Origin: Exiguobacterium aestuarii | GTDB taxonomy: Bacteria; Bacillota; Bacilli; Exiguobacteriales; Exiguobacteriaceae | Assembly (NCBI RefSeq): GCF_020171655.1 | Contig: NZ_JAIVAC010000001.1 | Span: 620,001-684,000 of the forward strand | DNA: 64,000 nt | Direction of reading: 5' to 3' | Part shown: one piece after another, positions 50,445 to 59,563 of the stretch | Layout: every line of letters starts with the position of its first letter | Position numbering within the stretch: position 1 is the stretch's first letter | Program-made: the position numbers and the translations under genes | Notes under the pieces: model-generated | Database searches by the model: none | Told to the model about the DNA's origin: nothing | The model's input: the letters and a program-made list of their open reading frames with translations, nothing else

Positions 50445-53400
50445 ATGAGTCGAGTTGGACTGTATGACTCAAGATTTGAGAAAGACGCGTGCGGGATTGG
50501 ATTATACGTCAATTTAAACGGACTAAAAAAACATGAGATTGTCCGTAAATCACTCTCGATGCTATGTAAATTAGAGCACCGAGGAGGGCAAGGTGTCATC
50601 GATGCCGGTGATGGTGCGGGTATTATGACTGAAATCCCACATGAACTTTTCACGCAAACGATGAACCTTCCGTCACCTGGTCGTTACGCTGTCGGAATGG
50701 TTTTTTTTCAACCATCAGACGATCGGCTAAAGGAAAAAATAAATTTGATGGAACGCATGGCAGATGAATTAGACTGTTCGACTATCGAGTGGCGAGAAGT
50801 ACCCGTGGACGCAACGCAAATCGGGGAACATGCACGCGTGACGCAACCGGTCATTTATCAGTGGTTCATCTCTTGTCCGTTTCTCGATGAAGATGCGAAT
50901 GAACGTGTGTTCTATGAACTCCGACGAAAGATTGAAAAAGTTGAATCGCTAAACTTATATATTGCGAGCCTGTCGACGAGAACGATTGTATATAAAGGAA
51001 TGCTGACGCCAGTTCAAATTGATGCCTTTTATTTGGACTTGCAATCACCGCATTATAAGAGCACGTTCGGAATCGTTCACTCTCGCTTCTCAACAAATAC
51101 GTTTCCTTCATGGGAACGTGCACACCCAAACCGGATGATTGTCCATAATGGAGAAATCAACACGTTACGAGGCAATATCGATGCGATGCGAGCGCGCGAA
51201 GGGGTCACATCGACCGATTTGTTTGAGGATGTGAATCATTTGTTCCCAGTTCTCCAAGAGGACGGCAGTGATTCGTCGATGCTTGATAATGCCTTCGAGT
51301 TCTTCACGCGCACCGGTCGATCGATTGCGCATACGGCGATGATGTTGATTCCCGAACCGTTTGTTGAAGGTAAGATGGAACCGTTCAAACGTGACTTCTA
51401 TCAATATCACTCATCCATCATGGAGCCGTGGGATGGTCCAACTGGCGTCGTATTTACCGATGGGCGACAGATCGGTGCAATTTTAGACCGGAACGGGTTG
51501 CGCCCGATGCGTTACGTCGAAACATTAGACGGAGAATTAATTCTGTCATCAGAGACAGGAGTCATCCCTGTCGATGCCGAGAACGTCAAATCAAAACAGC
51601 GCCTACGACCTGGGCAATTGCTCTTGATCGACTTGATTGAGAAACGTTTGATTCCCGATCAGGAAATCAAGGAGACGATTGCAAAATCGGAGCCGTATCA
51701 TAAATGGCTCAAACAAATGATGAAAGTGGAAGATAGAGGTGTTCAGGAACAAGACGTCTCAAAGCTCGATCGTGTGCAACGCGCGTTCGGGTATACAAAA
51801 GAGGATATCGAACAGTATATGATTCCATTGATCAACGACGAGAAAGATCCGATTGGGTCGATGGGGCATGATCAACCAATCGCAGTTCTCTCTACCCGTC
51901 CTCGGTCGCTCTTCCATTACTTTAAACAACACTTCGCGCAAGTGACGAACCCGCCAATTGATGCCTTACGGGAGAAAATTGTCACAGCGACGTTCACTTG
52001 GATTGGTCCGCAAGGTGATCCGGTCCATACCGGACGTGGTCACGCGAAACGTGTGTGGCTGGATCATCCAATCATCGATGGTTCGACACTCGATCAAATT
52101 AGTGAGCGACTCAAACTCGCTCGCGTCGATACGACGTTCACAAATGATTTAGAGGCGTCGCTTGAAGCCCTTTTGCAACACGTCAGCGAAATTGTACGAA
52201 ATGGTGCGAACGTCATTGTCCTATCTGACCGTTATATGTCACGTGATCGGGCTGCGATGCCGGCGCTCCTCGTGCTCAGTGCCGTTCACCAACATTTGAT
52301 TCGTGAGAACTTGAGATCGAACTGTAGCGTGATTTGTGAAAGTGGTGAAGTGCGAGAAGTGCATCAGGCTGCGACTTTGATCGGTTATGGAGCCGATGCG
52401 GTATACCCTTACGTTGCCTATGCGACGATTCAACACTTGGTCGAACATGAACAAATCACTCATTCATTTGAAGCGGCAATTCGTTCCTATCAAAAAGCTG
52501 TCGTTGAAGGCATCGTCAAAATCATGTCGAAAATGGGAATCTCGACGATTCAAAGTTATCGTGGGGCTCAAATCTTCGAAGCGGTCGGATTAGACCGTGA
52601 TTTGATTGAAACACATTTCCGAGGAACGACGTCTCAGCTGTCAGGAATCGGATTCGTTGAATTAGAAGACGAGGCAAAAACGCTCCACAAAGACGCATAT
52701 GAGACAAACCGCCCGCTCGAAGCGGGAAGTGACTTCCAATGGCGTGCAGACGGAGAGGAGCATGCGTTCAATCCGAAGACGATTCACTTGTTGCAACGCG
52801 CCTGCCGTGAGAATGAGCGAAAATATTACGATGCCTACGTGAAGTTGCATGAGTCGTCGGGACAATTTATCCGTCAGTTGTTCGCGTTTAAGGAACAACG
52901 TCCGGTGGCGATTGATGAGGTGGAACCGATCACGTCGATCGTACGCCGCTTTAAGACGGGAGCGATGTCATTCGGATCCTTGTCGAAAGAAGCACACGAG
53001 ACGCTCGCTATTGCGATGAACCAAATCGGTGCGAAAAGTAACTCAGGTGAAGGTGGGGAAGACCGTGCTCGCTTTGTCCCGGATGAATTCGGGAACGAGC
53101 GCATCAGCCGCATCAAACAAGTGGCGAGTGGCCGTTTCGGCGTGACGGCGGAATATCTATATCATGCCGATGAGATTCAGATCAAGATGGCACAAGGAGC
53201 AAAACCAGGGGAAGGTGGACAACTTCCAGGGAACAAGGTGTATCCATGGGTCGCCGAAGTCCGGGGATCGGTTCCTGGCGTCGGACTCATCTCGCCGCCT
53301 CCGCATCATGATATTTATTCGATCGAGGATTTGGCACAACTTATTTTTGACTTAAAACATGTGAACCCGAACGCGAAAATCAGTGTCAAACTCGTTTCAA

Positions 53401-54884
53401 AATCAGGGGTTGGGACGATTGCAGCAGGCGTAGCGAAAGCGAACGCGGATACGATTGTCATTAGCGGATACGACGGTGGGACCGGTGCTTCTCCGAAGAC
53501 GTCAATCAAGCATACAGGTCTTCCGTGGGAACTCGGTCTCCTAGAGACACATCAAACGCTCGCATTGAACGGACTCCGGGGAAGAGTCACGCTCGAGACG
53601 GACGGGAAGCTTATGACGGGCCGTGATATCGTCATGGCGGCCATCTTTGGGGCCGAAGAGTTTGCGTTCGCGACAGCACCGCTCGTCGTTCTCGGATGTA
53701 TCATGATGCGCGCTTGTCACTTAGATACTTGTCCGGTCGGTGTGGCGACACAAGATCCGGTACTTCGTCAGAAATTTATGGGGAAACCAGAACATGTCGT
53801 CAACTTGATGACGTTCTTGGCTGAAGAAGTGCGCGAAATCTTGGCGTCACTCGGTGTCACATCACTCGACGAAGTGGTCGGTCGAACGGACCTACTCGAA
53901 GAAAGCGTGTGGAAGACGAATCATCCGAAAGCGCGACGTCTAGATTTGTCTCCAATGCTTTCGATGCCGACACCGTTGCCGGAACGAGAAGAACTCACTC
54001 ATCCGGCATACCGTTCATACGATCATCGTAAGCTCATCCCGGCTGTATCACGTTCCATCACTTCTGCCCAACCGACGTTCTTCGTAGGTCGCATCCGAAA
54101 CACCGATCGAGCCGTCGGAACACAGTTAGGTTTTGAAGTGACGAAAGTTCATGGTCAGGTCGGTTTAGCGGACGATACGATTTCGCTTCGCCTTAGTGGA
54201 TCTGCCGGACAAAGTTTGGGGGCATTTTTACCGAACGGGATCACCATCTCTGTCATTGGCGATGCGAACGATTATATCGGCAAAGGCTTGAGCGGAGGGA
54301 AACTGGCATTGATTGCTGAAAAGCATGCGCCGTTTGATGAAAGTGAACAAATGATTGCCGGTAACGTCTGCTTGTACGGAGCGACGAGCGGTCAGGCGTT
54401 CTTCAACGGACATGTCGGTGAGCGGTTCGCCGTTCGTAACTCTGGTGCGACGGCAGTCGTAGAAGGAGTAGGGGATCACGGGTGTGAATATATGACCGGT
54501 GGGACGGTCCTTGTACTCGGACAGATAGGACGAAATTTTGCCGCCGGTATGTCCGGTGGGACAGCTTATATTTACGGAGCGCAAGCCTATGAACAACTCG
54601 TCAATGAGGAGCTTGTCTCCGTCGTACGGGAGTTGGGCGATGAAGATATCGAACAAATTTATGCGCTTCTTGAAGCGCACCAATTCCACACAGACAGCGT
54701 CAAAGCACGGACGATTTTAGAGTCATTTGAACAAGTACGTTCACAGTTTGTGAAAGTCGTTCCGAGAGACTACGCGAACGTCTTAGATGTGATGCGTCAA
54801 ATTGAGGCGGAACGCCCAGAATTGAGTGAAGCAGACCGAGCACTTGAATTGTTCCGTGTCGTGACTGAAGGAGGTACCGCATGA
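50445..54884 (+). CDS. gltB: Glutamate synthase (NADPH-type), large subunit
   Basis: The 1479-residue subunit hydrolyses glutamine and forms glutamate from 2-oxoglutarate. A 15-residue propeptide ends before the N-terminal nucleophile Cys16 in KDACGIG. The class II amidotransferase domain contains HSRFSTNTFPSWERAHP and HNGEINT. The FMN barrel has GAMSFGSLSKEAHE, NSGEGGED and SGYDGGTGASP, followed by the 3Fe-4S cysteines in MMRACHLDTCPVGVATQ. The C-terminal GXGXG beta-helix is GGTVLVLG-type. ATG 50445 follows AAAGGGGTCGATGAT. Overlaps gltD by four bases. Confidence 0.98.
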   Translation: MSRVGLYDSRFEKDACGIGLYVNLNGLKKHEIVRKSLSMLCKLEHRGGQGVIDAGDGAGIMTEIPHELFTQTMNLPSPGRYAVGMVFFQPSDDRLKEKINLMERMADELDCSTIEWREVPVDATQIGEHARVTQPVIYQWFISCPFLDEDANERVFYELRRKIEKVESLNLYIASLSTRTIVYKGMLTPVQIDAFYLDLQSPHYKSTFGIVHSRFSTNTFPSWERAHPNRMIVHNGEINTLRGNIDAMRAREGVTSTDLFEDVNHLFPVLQEDGSDSSMLDNAFEFFTRTGRSIAHTAMMLIPEPFVEGKMEPFKRDFYQYHSSIMEPWDGPTGVVFTDGRQIGAILDRNGLRPMRYVETLDGELILSSETGVIPVDAENVKSKQRLRPGQLLLIDLIEKRLIPDQEIKETIAKSEPYHKWLKQMMKVEDRGVQEQDVSKLDRVQRAFGYTKEDIEQYMIPLINDEKDPIGSMGHDQPIAVLSTRPRSLFHYFKQHFAQVTNPPIDALREKIVTATFTWIGPQGDPVHTGRGHAKRVWLDHPIIDGSTLDQISERLKLARVDTTFTNDLEASLEALLQHVSEIVRNGANVIVLSDRYMSRDRAAMPALLVLSAVHQHLIRENLRSNCSVICESGEVREVHQAATLIGYGADAVYPYVAYATIQHLVEHEQITHSFEAAIRSYQKAVVEGIVKIMSKMGISTIQSYRGAQIFEAVGLDRDLIETHFRGTTSQLSGIGFVELEDEAKTLHKDAYETNRPLEAGSDFQWRADGEEHAFNPKTIHLLQRACRENERKYYDAYVKLHESSGQFIRQLFAFKEQRPVAIDEVEPITSIVRRFKTGAMSFGSLSKEAHETLAIAMNQIGAKSNSGEGGEDRARFVPDEFGNERISRIKQVASGRFGVTAEYLYHADEIQIKMAQGAKPGEGGQLPGNKVYPWVAEVRGSVPGVGLISPPPHHDIYSIEDLAQLIFDLKHVNPNAKISVKLVSKSGVGTIAAGVAKANADTIVISGYDGGTGASPKTSIKHTGLPWELGLLETHQTLALNGLRGRVTLETDGKLMTGRDIVMAAIFGAEEFAFATAPLVVLGCIMMRACHLDTCPVGVATQDPVLRQKFMGKPEHVVNLMTFLAEEVREILASLGVTSLDEVVGRTDLLEESVWKTNHPKARRLDLSPMLSMPTPLPEREELTHPAYRSYDHRKLIPAVSRSITSAQPTFFVGRIRNTDRAVGTQLGFEVTKVHGQVGLADDTISLRLSGSAGQSLGAFLPNGITISVIGDANDYIGKGLSGGKLALIAEKHAPFDESEQMIAGNVCLYGATSGQAFFNGHVGERFAVRNSGATAVVEGVGDHGCEYMTGGTVLVLGQIGRNFAAGMSGGTAYIYGAQAYEQLVNEELVSVVRELGDEDIEQIYALLEAHQFHTDSVKARTILESFEQVRSQFVKVVPRDYANVLDVMRQIEAERPELSEADRALELFRVVTEGGTA

Positions 54885-56332
54885 AACATAACTTTTTGAA
54901 CATCGCTCGAACGACCTTACCGGAACGTCAAGTCGATGAGCGTGTGAGAGATTATGACGAATATGCGACGAGAATGGATGACGAATCGGTCCAGCAACAA
55001 GCCGCGCGTTGTATGGACTGCGGCACACCGTTCTGTCACGTCGGTGATTTGATTGGTCAGGAGACGATTGGATGCCCGATTCACAACTATATTCCCGAAT
55101 GGAACAAGCTCGTCACGAAAGCGGACTGGATGGGCGCGTACCATCGATTGATGGAGACGAACAACTTCCCGGAGTTCACGGGAAGGGTTTGTCCGGCACC
55201 TTGTGAAGGATCGTGTACACTCGGGATCAGTGAAGATCCAGTCGCAATCAAATCCATCGAGCGAACAATCATCGACCGGGCATTTGAAGAAGGATGGGTG
55301 AAACCGAGACCGGTTCATCGAAGAACTGGGATGTCGGTCGCCATCATCGGAAGTGGTCCTGCTGGTCTAGCCGCCGCTGATCAATTGAATCAATTGGGTC
55401 ATTCGGTCACGATCATCGAGAAAGCGGATGAAGCGGGAGGACTGCTCATGTATGGAATCCCGAACATGAAACTCGATAAAGATGTCGTAAGACGTCGCGT
55501 TCGGTTACTCGAACAAGAGGGTATTGTCATCCGGACGAACGTCGAGGTTGGTACAGATGTAACGGTCGAATCGCTTCGGAACGAATACGATGCGGTCATC
55601 TTGGCGACCGGAGCTCAAAAACAGCGCACGCTCGGGATTGACGGAGATGATGCCGCTGGCGTTGAAATGGCGATGGATTATTTGACGGCATCCATGCATG
55701 AACGAAAAGGAGCTCCCCTTGCCTCTGATTATGACGCCAAAGACAAAGATGTCATCGTCATCGGAGGAGGAGATACAGGAGCGGACTGCGTGGCGACGGC
55801 AATTCGTCAAGGTGCGAAATCAGTCGTTCAGTTCGGGAAGCACCCGTCAAAAGGGTTGCTACGCGCACCTGAGAAACCTTGGCCACTTCAACCTGACACA
55901 CTTACGACCGATTATGCTTACGCTGAATCATTTGCGGTCTATGAGAAAGATCCAAGAACGTATTTGATTCGTTCAAACCAAATCGTCACGAAAGAAGGAC
56001 GTGTCACAGGGATTGAAACGGAACGGATGACGAAAGTCGTCAACCCGGATGGTCAAGCGACTTTCTTCGTAGAGGAAGATTCGATGGAGACGTACCCGGC
56101 GGACCTCATCCTCGTCGCCATTGGATTTGAACGACCAGAACACGAGTTGCGGAAAATCGGCGTCGAGAAGACGAAAGATTTCCATACGGCAATGGATAAC
56201 GTCTTTGTCGCTGGGGATGCGAAGCGGGGGCAAAGCCTGATTGTATGGGCAATTCGAGAAGGACGAGAGGTGGCAGAAGTGGTCGATGCGTATCTCGATA
56301 CTTGCAAGACCGTATTAAAAACCTCATCATAA
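54881..56332 (+). CDS. gltD: Glutamate synthase, small subunit
   Basis: The 483-residue iron-sulfur flavoprotein passes electrons from NADPH to the large subunit. The N-terminal cluster cysteines are CMDCGTPFCH, GCPIHNYIP and CPAPCEGSCTLG. FAD fold SVAIIGSGPAGLAAADQLNQLG starts near 148, the NADPH fold VIVIGGGDTGADC near 288, and the closing FVAGDAKRGQSLIVWAIREGREVA is standard. It is coupled to gltB by an ATGA overlap and is followed by a hairpin. Confidence 0.97.
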   Translation: MKHNFLNIARTTLPERQVDERVRDYDEYATRMDDESVQQQAARCMDCGTPFCHVGDLIGQETIGCPIHNYIPEWNKLVTKADWMGAYHRLMETNNFPEFTGRVCPAPCEGSCTLGISEDPVAIKSIERTIIDRAFEEGWVKPRPVHRRTGMSVAIIGSGPAGLAAADQLNQLGHSVTIIEKADEAGGLLMYGIPNMKLDKDVVRRRVRLLEQEGIVIRTNVEVGTDVTVESLRNEYDAVILATGAQKQRTLGIDGDDAAGVEMAMDYLTASMHERKGAPLASDYDAKDKDVIVIGGGDTGADCVATAIRQGAKSVVQFGKHPSKGLLRAPEKPWPLQPDTLTTDYAYAESFAVYEKDPRTYLIRSNQIVTKEGRVTGIETERMTKVVNPDGQATFFVEEDSMETYPADLILVAIGFERPEHELRKIGVEKTKDFHTAMDNVFVAGDAKRGQSLIVWAIREGREVAEVVDAYLDTCKTVLKTSS

Positions 56333-56333
56333 A

Positions 56334-56357
56334 AAGGAGCGACAGCCGTCGCTCCTT
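56334..56357. terminator. Hairpin after gltD, terminator in both directions
   Basis: AAGGAGCGAC and GTCGCTCCTT pair perfectly across AGCC. The T run is stronger on the minus strand (TTTTT), where it would end the antiporter transcript coming from 56471, than on the plus strand (ATCTTTTG). Confidence 0.82.
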
Positions 56358-56380
56358 ATCTTTTGTTTAGGAGGAGTTTT

Positions 56381-56470
56381 ATGTTCACCGAAATCCTCAT
56401 GTATACGGGAATCTGGTTTATTCTCATCCTGATTTTATTAGGAACCATTTATTCACGACGGAAAAAATGA
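56381..56470 (+). CDS. 29-residue predicted membrane peptide
   Basis: TTAGGAGGAGTTTT, an almost ideal ribosome site, precedes ATG 56381 and a 29-codon frame: MFTEILMYTGIWFIL then ILILLGTIYSRRKK. One hydrophobic helix of about 20 residues is followed by a strongly basic tail, so the C-terminus is probably cytosolic. It lies after the gltD hairpin and abuts the stop of the convergent transporter. Function unknown. The quality of the ribosome site makes chance unlikely. Confidence 0.65.
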   Translation: MFTEILMYTGIWFILILILLGTIYSRRKK

Positions 56471-57796
56471 TCAAAGCACCATCGCCGCAATCACACCGAA
56501 GATGATGAGTGGAATGTTGTAGTGTAAGAACGTTGGCCAAACTGTTTCACGTAGGTGATCGTGTTGACCGTCAGCGTTCAATCCACTCGTAGGTCCGAGT
56601 GTCGAGTCACTCGCAGGACTCCCGGCGTCACCAAGAGCACCTGCAGTCCCGATGATGGCAATCGTCGCCTCGACAGAGAAGCCATACTGTATACAAAATG
56701 GTACGAAGATGGCCGCGATGATTGGAACTGTTGAGAAACTCGAGCCGATTCCAAGTGTAATAACGAGTCCGACGAGTAACATGACAAGAGCTGCAATCAT
56801 TTTAGAATCACCCATCAAATCGCTCGCGCCGTTGACGAGCGGATCGATGGCACCCGTTTCACGAATGACAGCTGCAAATCCACTAGCGGCAATCATAACG
56901 AAACCGATGAAAGCCATCATGCGCATCCCGCTCGTGAAGATGTCATCGGCCTCTGACCAGGGGATGAGGCGGAAAATCGAGAGTAAGATTAGTCCTGTCA
57001 CCGCTGAAGCGATCATCGACTCCGTCTGCAATTGGACGATGAGGACGATAAGAACGACGGCAAGTGTCATGATCATCTTGAAGCCGCTCATTTGGCGAAC
57101 TTCATAGTCAGACGGTCCGAGTGCAATCGTTTCGTACGTTCGTGGTTTCCGGTAGTGAATGAACGCAGCGATCAATCCGACGACCATCCCTAATGCCGGG
57201 ATTCCCATGATTGAGATGATATTGACGTCTCCGACAGCTAAGCCGTTCGCTTCAACGTTTGCAATCAAAATCTCGTTCAAGTAAATGCCACCGAACCCGA
57301 CTGGTAGCAACATATAAGGTGTCACGAGACCGAACGTCAAGATGGTCGCAACGAGACGGCGATCTAACTTCAACTCATTGAATAAAACGAGTAACGGCGG
57401 AATCACAATCGGGATAAAGGCGATGTGAATCGGGAGTACGTTTTGTGAGCTGATTGACAACAATAAGAGAAGCGACAATAAGAACGCTTTGACGTACATC
57501 ACACGCTTGCCTGACACGTCACGACCTGACATCGCAATTAACTTTTCAGCTAAAACGTCCGGTAGACCCGTCTTCGACAATCCGACGGCGAATGCCCCAA
57601 GGAGCGCATAGCTAAGGGCGATGCTCGCTCCGCCGCCAAGACCGTCGCTAAAGGCGGTCAATGTATCGTTAAACCCGAGCCCTCCAACAAGCCCTCCGAC
57701 AAGCGCTGCTAATATTAAGGACAATACAATGTGCACACGACTGATGGCGAGTGCAAATAAGACGATGACTGCAAGTAATACTGCGTTCATATCCAT
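56471..57796 (-). CDS. Na+/H+ antiporter-family transporter (YuiF-like, COG2056 type)
   Basis: The 441-residue membrane protein has about 11-12 hydrophobic helices. It contains [52 protein letters not shown], and a C-terminal [19 protein letters not shown] and [25 protein letters not shown]. These match the family named Na+/H+ antiporter but related to amino-acid carriers such as YuiF. ATG 57796 follows AAAGGTGTTGG; ATG 57790 is an alternative. It is convergent with gltBD, and its substrate might be an amino acid; that is inference. Confidence 0.82.
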   Translation of the reverse strand: MDMNAVLLAVIVLFALAISRVHIVLSLILAALVGGLVGGLGFNDTLTAFSDGLGGGASIALSYALLGAFAVGLSKTGLPDVLAEKLIAMSGRDVSGKRVMYVKAFLLSLLLLLSISSQNVLPIHIAFIPIVIPPLLVLFNELKLDRRLVATILTFGLVTPYMLLPVGFGGIYLNEILIANVEANGLAVGDVNIISIMGIPALGMVVGLIAAFIHYRKPRTYETIALGPSDYEVRQMSGFKMIMTLAVVLIVLIVQLQTESMIASAVTGLILLSIFRLIPWSEADDIFTSGMRMMAFIGFVMIAASGFAAVIRETGAIDPLVNGASDLMGDSKMIAALVMLLVGLVITLGIGSSFSTVPIIAAIFVPFCIQYGFSVEATIAIIGTAGALGDAGSPASDSTLGPTSGLNADGQHDHLRETVWPTFLHYNIPLIIFGVIAAMVL

Positions 57797-57895
57797 CCAA
57801 CACCTTTCACAATTTCTTTCTCTTGGTATCACTTTAATATGATAAAGACTTTTTGAAATTTAACATATGATGTGACCCTTGTCAAATCGATTATG

Positions 57896-57928
57896 AAAAA
57901 AAGCGATAACTCGTGAAAGTTATCGCTT
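57896..57928 (-). terminator. Terminator after yebC
   Basis: AAGCGATAACT (57901-57911) pairs with AGTTATCGCTT (57918-57928) with a 6-base loop; the minus strand continues into a run of seven T. Confidence 0.9.
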
Positions 57929-57933
57929 ACGTG

Positions 57934-58647
57934 TTACAGATCGACGTTGTGATACACTTGGCGAACATCTTCCAAGTCTTCGAGCACATCGATTAATTTT
58001 TCAAACTGTTCTTTCGAATCGTCATCGAGCGACACTTCGTTTTGTGGAAGCATCGTCAGCTCGGCGACGGCGAACTCTTCAACCCCGGCAGACTTGAATG
58101 CAGTCTGAACGGCATGGAACGCTTCTGGCTCGGCATAGACGATGACCGTCTCGTCTTCTTCGATGACGTCACGAACGTCGAGGTCGTGTTCCATCATGAG
58201 TTCAAGGACATCGTCTGCCGACATTTGATTGACACCGATAACGGCAGTCGCATCAAACATGTAGGCGACCGAACCGCTGACACCCATGTTTCCTCCGTTT
58301 TTACCGAAAGCGGCACGTACTTCAGATGCTGTACGGTTCACGTTATTCGTCAACGTATCGACGATGACCATCGCACCGTTCGGTCCGAATCCTTCATAAC
58401 GAAGTTCATCGAAGTTTTCCTCGTCGCCACCTTTTGCTTTATCAATCGCGCGATCGATAATCGCACGGGGCACGTTATACGTCTTCGCACGCTCCACAAC
58501 GAATTTTAATGACTGGTTCAACTCAGGATCAGGTTCCCCTTGACGGGCGGCCACATAAATCTCGCGACCGAACTTCGCATAGACGCGACTCGTGTTCGCG
58601 TCTTTTGACGCCTTCTTCTCTTTAATGTTGTTCCATTTACGACCCAT
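57934..58647 (-). CDS. yebC: YebC/TACO1-family protein, YeeI (YebC2) type
   Basis: The 237-residue three-domain protein starts [37 protein letters not shown], the form seen in Bacillus YeeI; the other Bacillus paralogue starts differently. [27 protein letters not shown] is the family core. Long annotated as transcription regulators, YebC/TACO1 proteins are now linked to translation of difficult (proline-rich) stretches. It is followed by its own terminator; a TATAAT lies about 40 bases upstream of the start (plus 58688-58693). Confidence 0.92.
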   Translation of the reverse strand: MGRKWNNIKEKKASKDANTSRVYAKFGREIYVAARQGEPDPELNQSLKFVVERAKTYNVPRAIIDRAIDKAKGGDEENFDELRYEGFGPNGAMVIVDTLTNNVNRTASEVRAAFGKNGGNMGVSGSVAYMFDATAVIGVNQMSADDVLELMMEHDLDVRDVIEEDETVIVYAEPEAFHAVQTAFKSAGVEEFAVAELTMLPQNEVSLDDDSKEQFEKLIDVLEDLEDVRQVYHNVDL

Positions 58648-58727
58648 TACATGTCATCTCTCTTTCCATTTGTACGTAGATTCATTACAGATTATATAAG
58701 AAGTTGCTTGAATTGACGAGAAAAGTT

Positions 58728-59174
58728 TTACTCGTCGCCTTTATCCATCTTCTCAACAATCTCGGTGAGCGTCTTCAAACTGTCAATGAGGCGGTCGGTT
58801 TCATCCTCATTTAAGAAGGCGAGACGCTCCTCAAAAAGCCTCCGGAACGAGTCTCTCCGTTCAAGTAAAATACGCTCACCTTTCTCCGTCAACTGGTTCC
58901 AAATGACACGACGGTCTCGTTCATCCGGTACGCGTGTAATATATCCTTCATTTAACAGCTTCGTGATGAGCGGGGTAACGTTTGGCGGCGCGATGGAGAG
59001 TGTTTCACTAATTCGTCCGTTTGTGACAGCTCCCTCGTCCTCAATCAACATCAACAGATGGAAATGAGAGAAGTTCAAGTTCGGAATTTGTGGGAAATCA
59101 GATCGACGTAGCAGTTTACGACGAATTAAAGGGATCAGTTTGACAAACTGGTCCGCAGCATCTTGTTTCGGCAT
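58728..59174 (-). CDS. MarR-family transcription regulator
   Basis: The 148-residue winged-helix dimer has NFSHFHLLMLIEDEGAVTNGRISETLSIAPPNVTPLITKLLNEGYITRVPDERDRRVIWNQLTEKG, the standard MarR DNA-binding core (about 34-98). AGGAAGTGA precedes ATG 59174. A 20-bp palindrome covering its own -35 region suggests autorepression. It is divergent from adhE, whose promoter is 180-390 bases away, so control of adhE is possible but not shown. Confidence 0.88.
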   Translation of the reverse strand: MPKQDAADQFVKLIPLIRRKLLRRSDFPQIPNLNFSHFHLLMLIEDEGAVTNGRISETLSIAPPNVTPLITKLLNEGYITRVPDERDRRVIWNQLTEKGERILLERRDSFRRLFEERLAFLNEDETDRLIDSLKTLTEIVEKMDKGDE

Positions 59175-59187
59175 AGTAGATTCACTT

Positions 59188-59239
59188 CCTAGTTAGGTTC
59201 TATTTTTATTATACACGAGTTAGGTGCAGTTGAACCTAA
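59188..59239 (-). promoter_or_regulatory. marR promoter and palindromic operator
   Basis: TTAGGTGCAGTTGAACCTAA (59220-59239) is palindromic except for one base pair of the ten. A second site, CCTAGTTAGG (59188-59197), lies downstream in the leader. The minus-strand -10 TATAAT is at plus 59208-59213, so the large palindrome covers the -35 position. Confidence 0.65.
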
Positions 59240-59296
59240 AAACGGGTTGATGTGATGATTCATACATCATAGTAGAAATAGATTCGACACAATTTA

Positions 59297-59310
59297 TGTA
59301 AGCGTTTACA
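59297..59310 (+). promoter_or_regulatory. CcpA operator (cre) of adhE
   Basis: TGTAAGCGTTTACA is a perfect palindrome and fits every defined cre position. It lies about 250 bases before adhE and about 120 bases from the marR start, so either gene could be affected. Confidence 0.8.
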
Positions 59311-59402
59311 TAAACGGGATTACTTGTTTTCATGAAAACGTATTCGATTTTACTGAGGACACAGTTAAAAATCAAGGGCTATCAACAAATGACAAAAAAA
59401 TA

Positions 59403-59420
59403 TTGTGAAAGAGTTCACAT
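59403..59420 (+). promoter_or_regulatory. Rex (redox sensor) operator of adhE
   Basis: TTGTGAAAGAGTTCACAT matches TTGTGAA-N4-TTCACAA at 13 of 14 defined bases. Rex releases DNA when NADH rises, so adhE would be induced when fermentation must reoxidise NADH, as established in other Firmicutes. Confidence 0.8.
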
Positions 59421-59563
59421 TGTTGTCACCCACAAACTCTGAAAAACATTGTATTCTATGAATGTGAAGGAAAGCACAATCTCTTGAAAGCAGTCATCAC
59501 ATTGTGTCTTCCATCAAGTCAATATGTTCATTAAAAGCTCTCAATTATGAGGAGGAACCTAAC

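Larger units (their letters stand above)
59240..59563 (+). promoter_or_regulatory. adhE regulatory region
   Basis: This 324-base stretch without a gene holds a perfect cre (59297-59310), a weaker cre-like TGAAAACGTATTCG at 59333-59346, a Rex site (59403-59420) and the ribosome site GAGGAGGAACCTAAC. A TATTCT near 59452 may be the -10, but no good -35 stands 17 bases before it. I see no coding frame of note. Confidence 0.6.

Noticed and set aside
42620-55810. Many open frames of 60-170 codons antisense to or overlapping large genes (for example within thyA, gltB, gltD and adhE)
   Set aside because: They are shadows of the long GC-rich coding frames: no ribosome sites, biased composition (Arg/Ser/His-rich), and none starts in a gap between genes.
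59333-59346. Second cre (TGAAAACGTATTCG) before adhE
   Set aside because: Two defined positions are wrong, so I mention it only inside the regulatory-region entry and do not list it separately.
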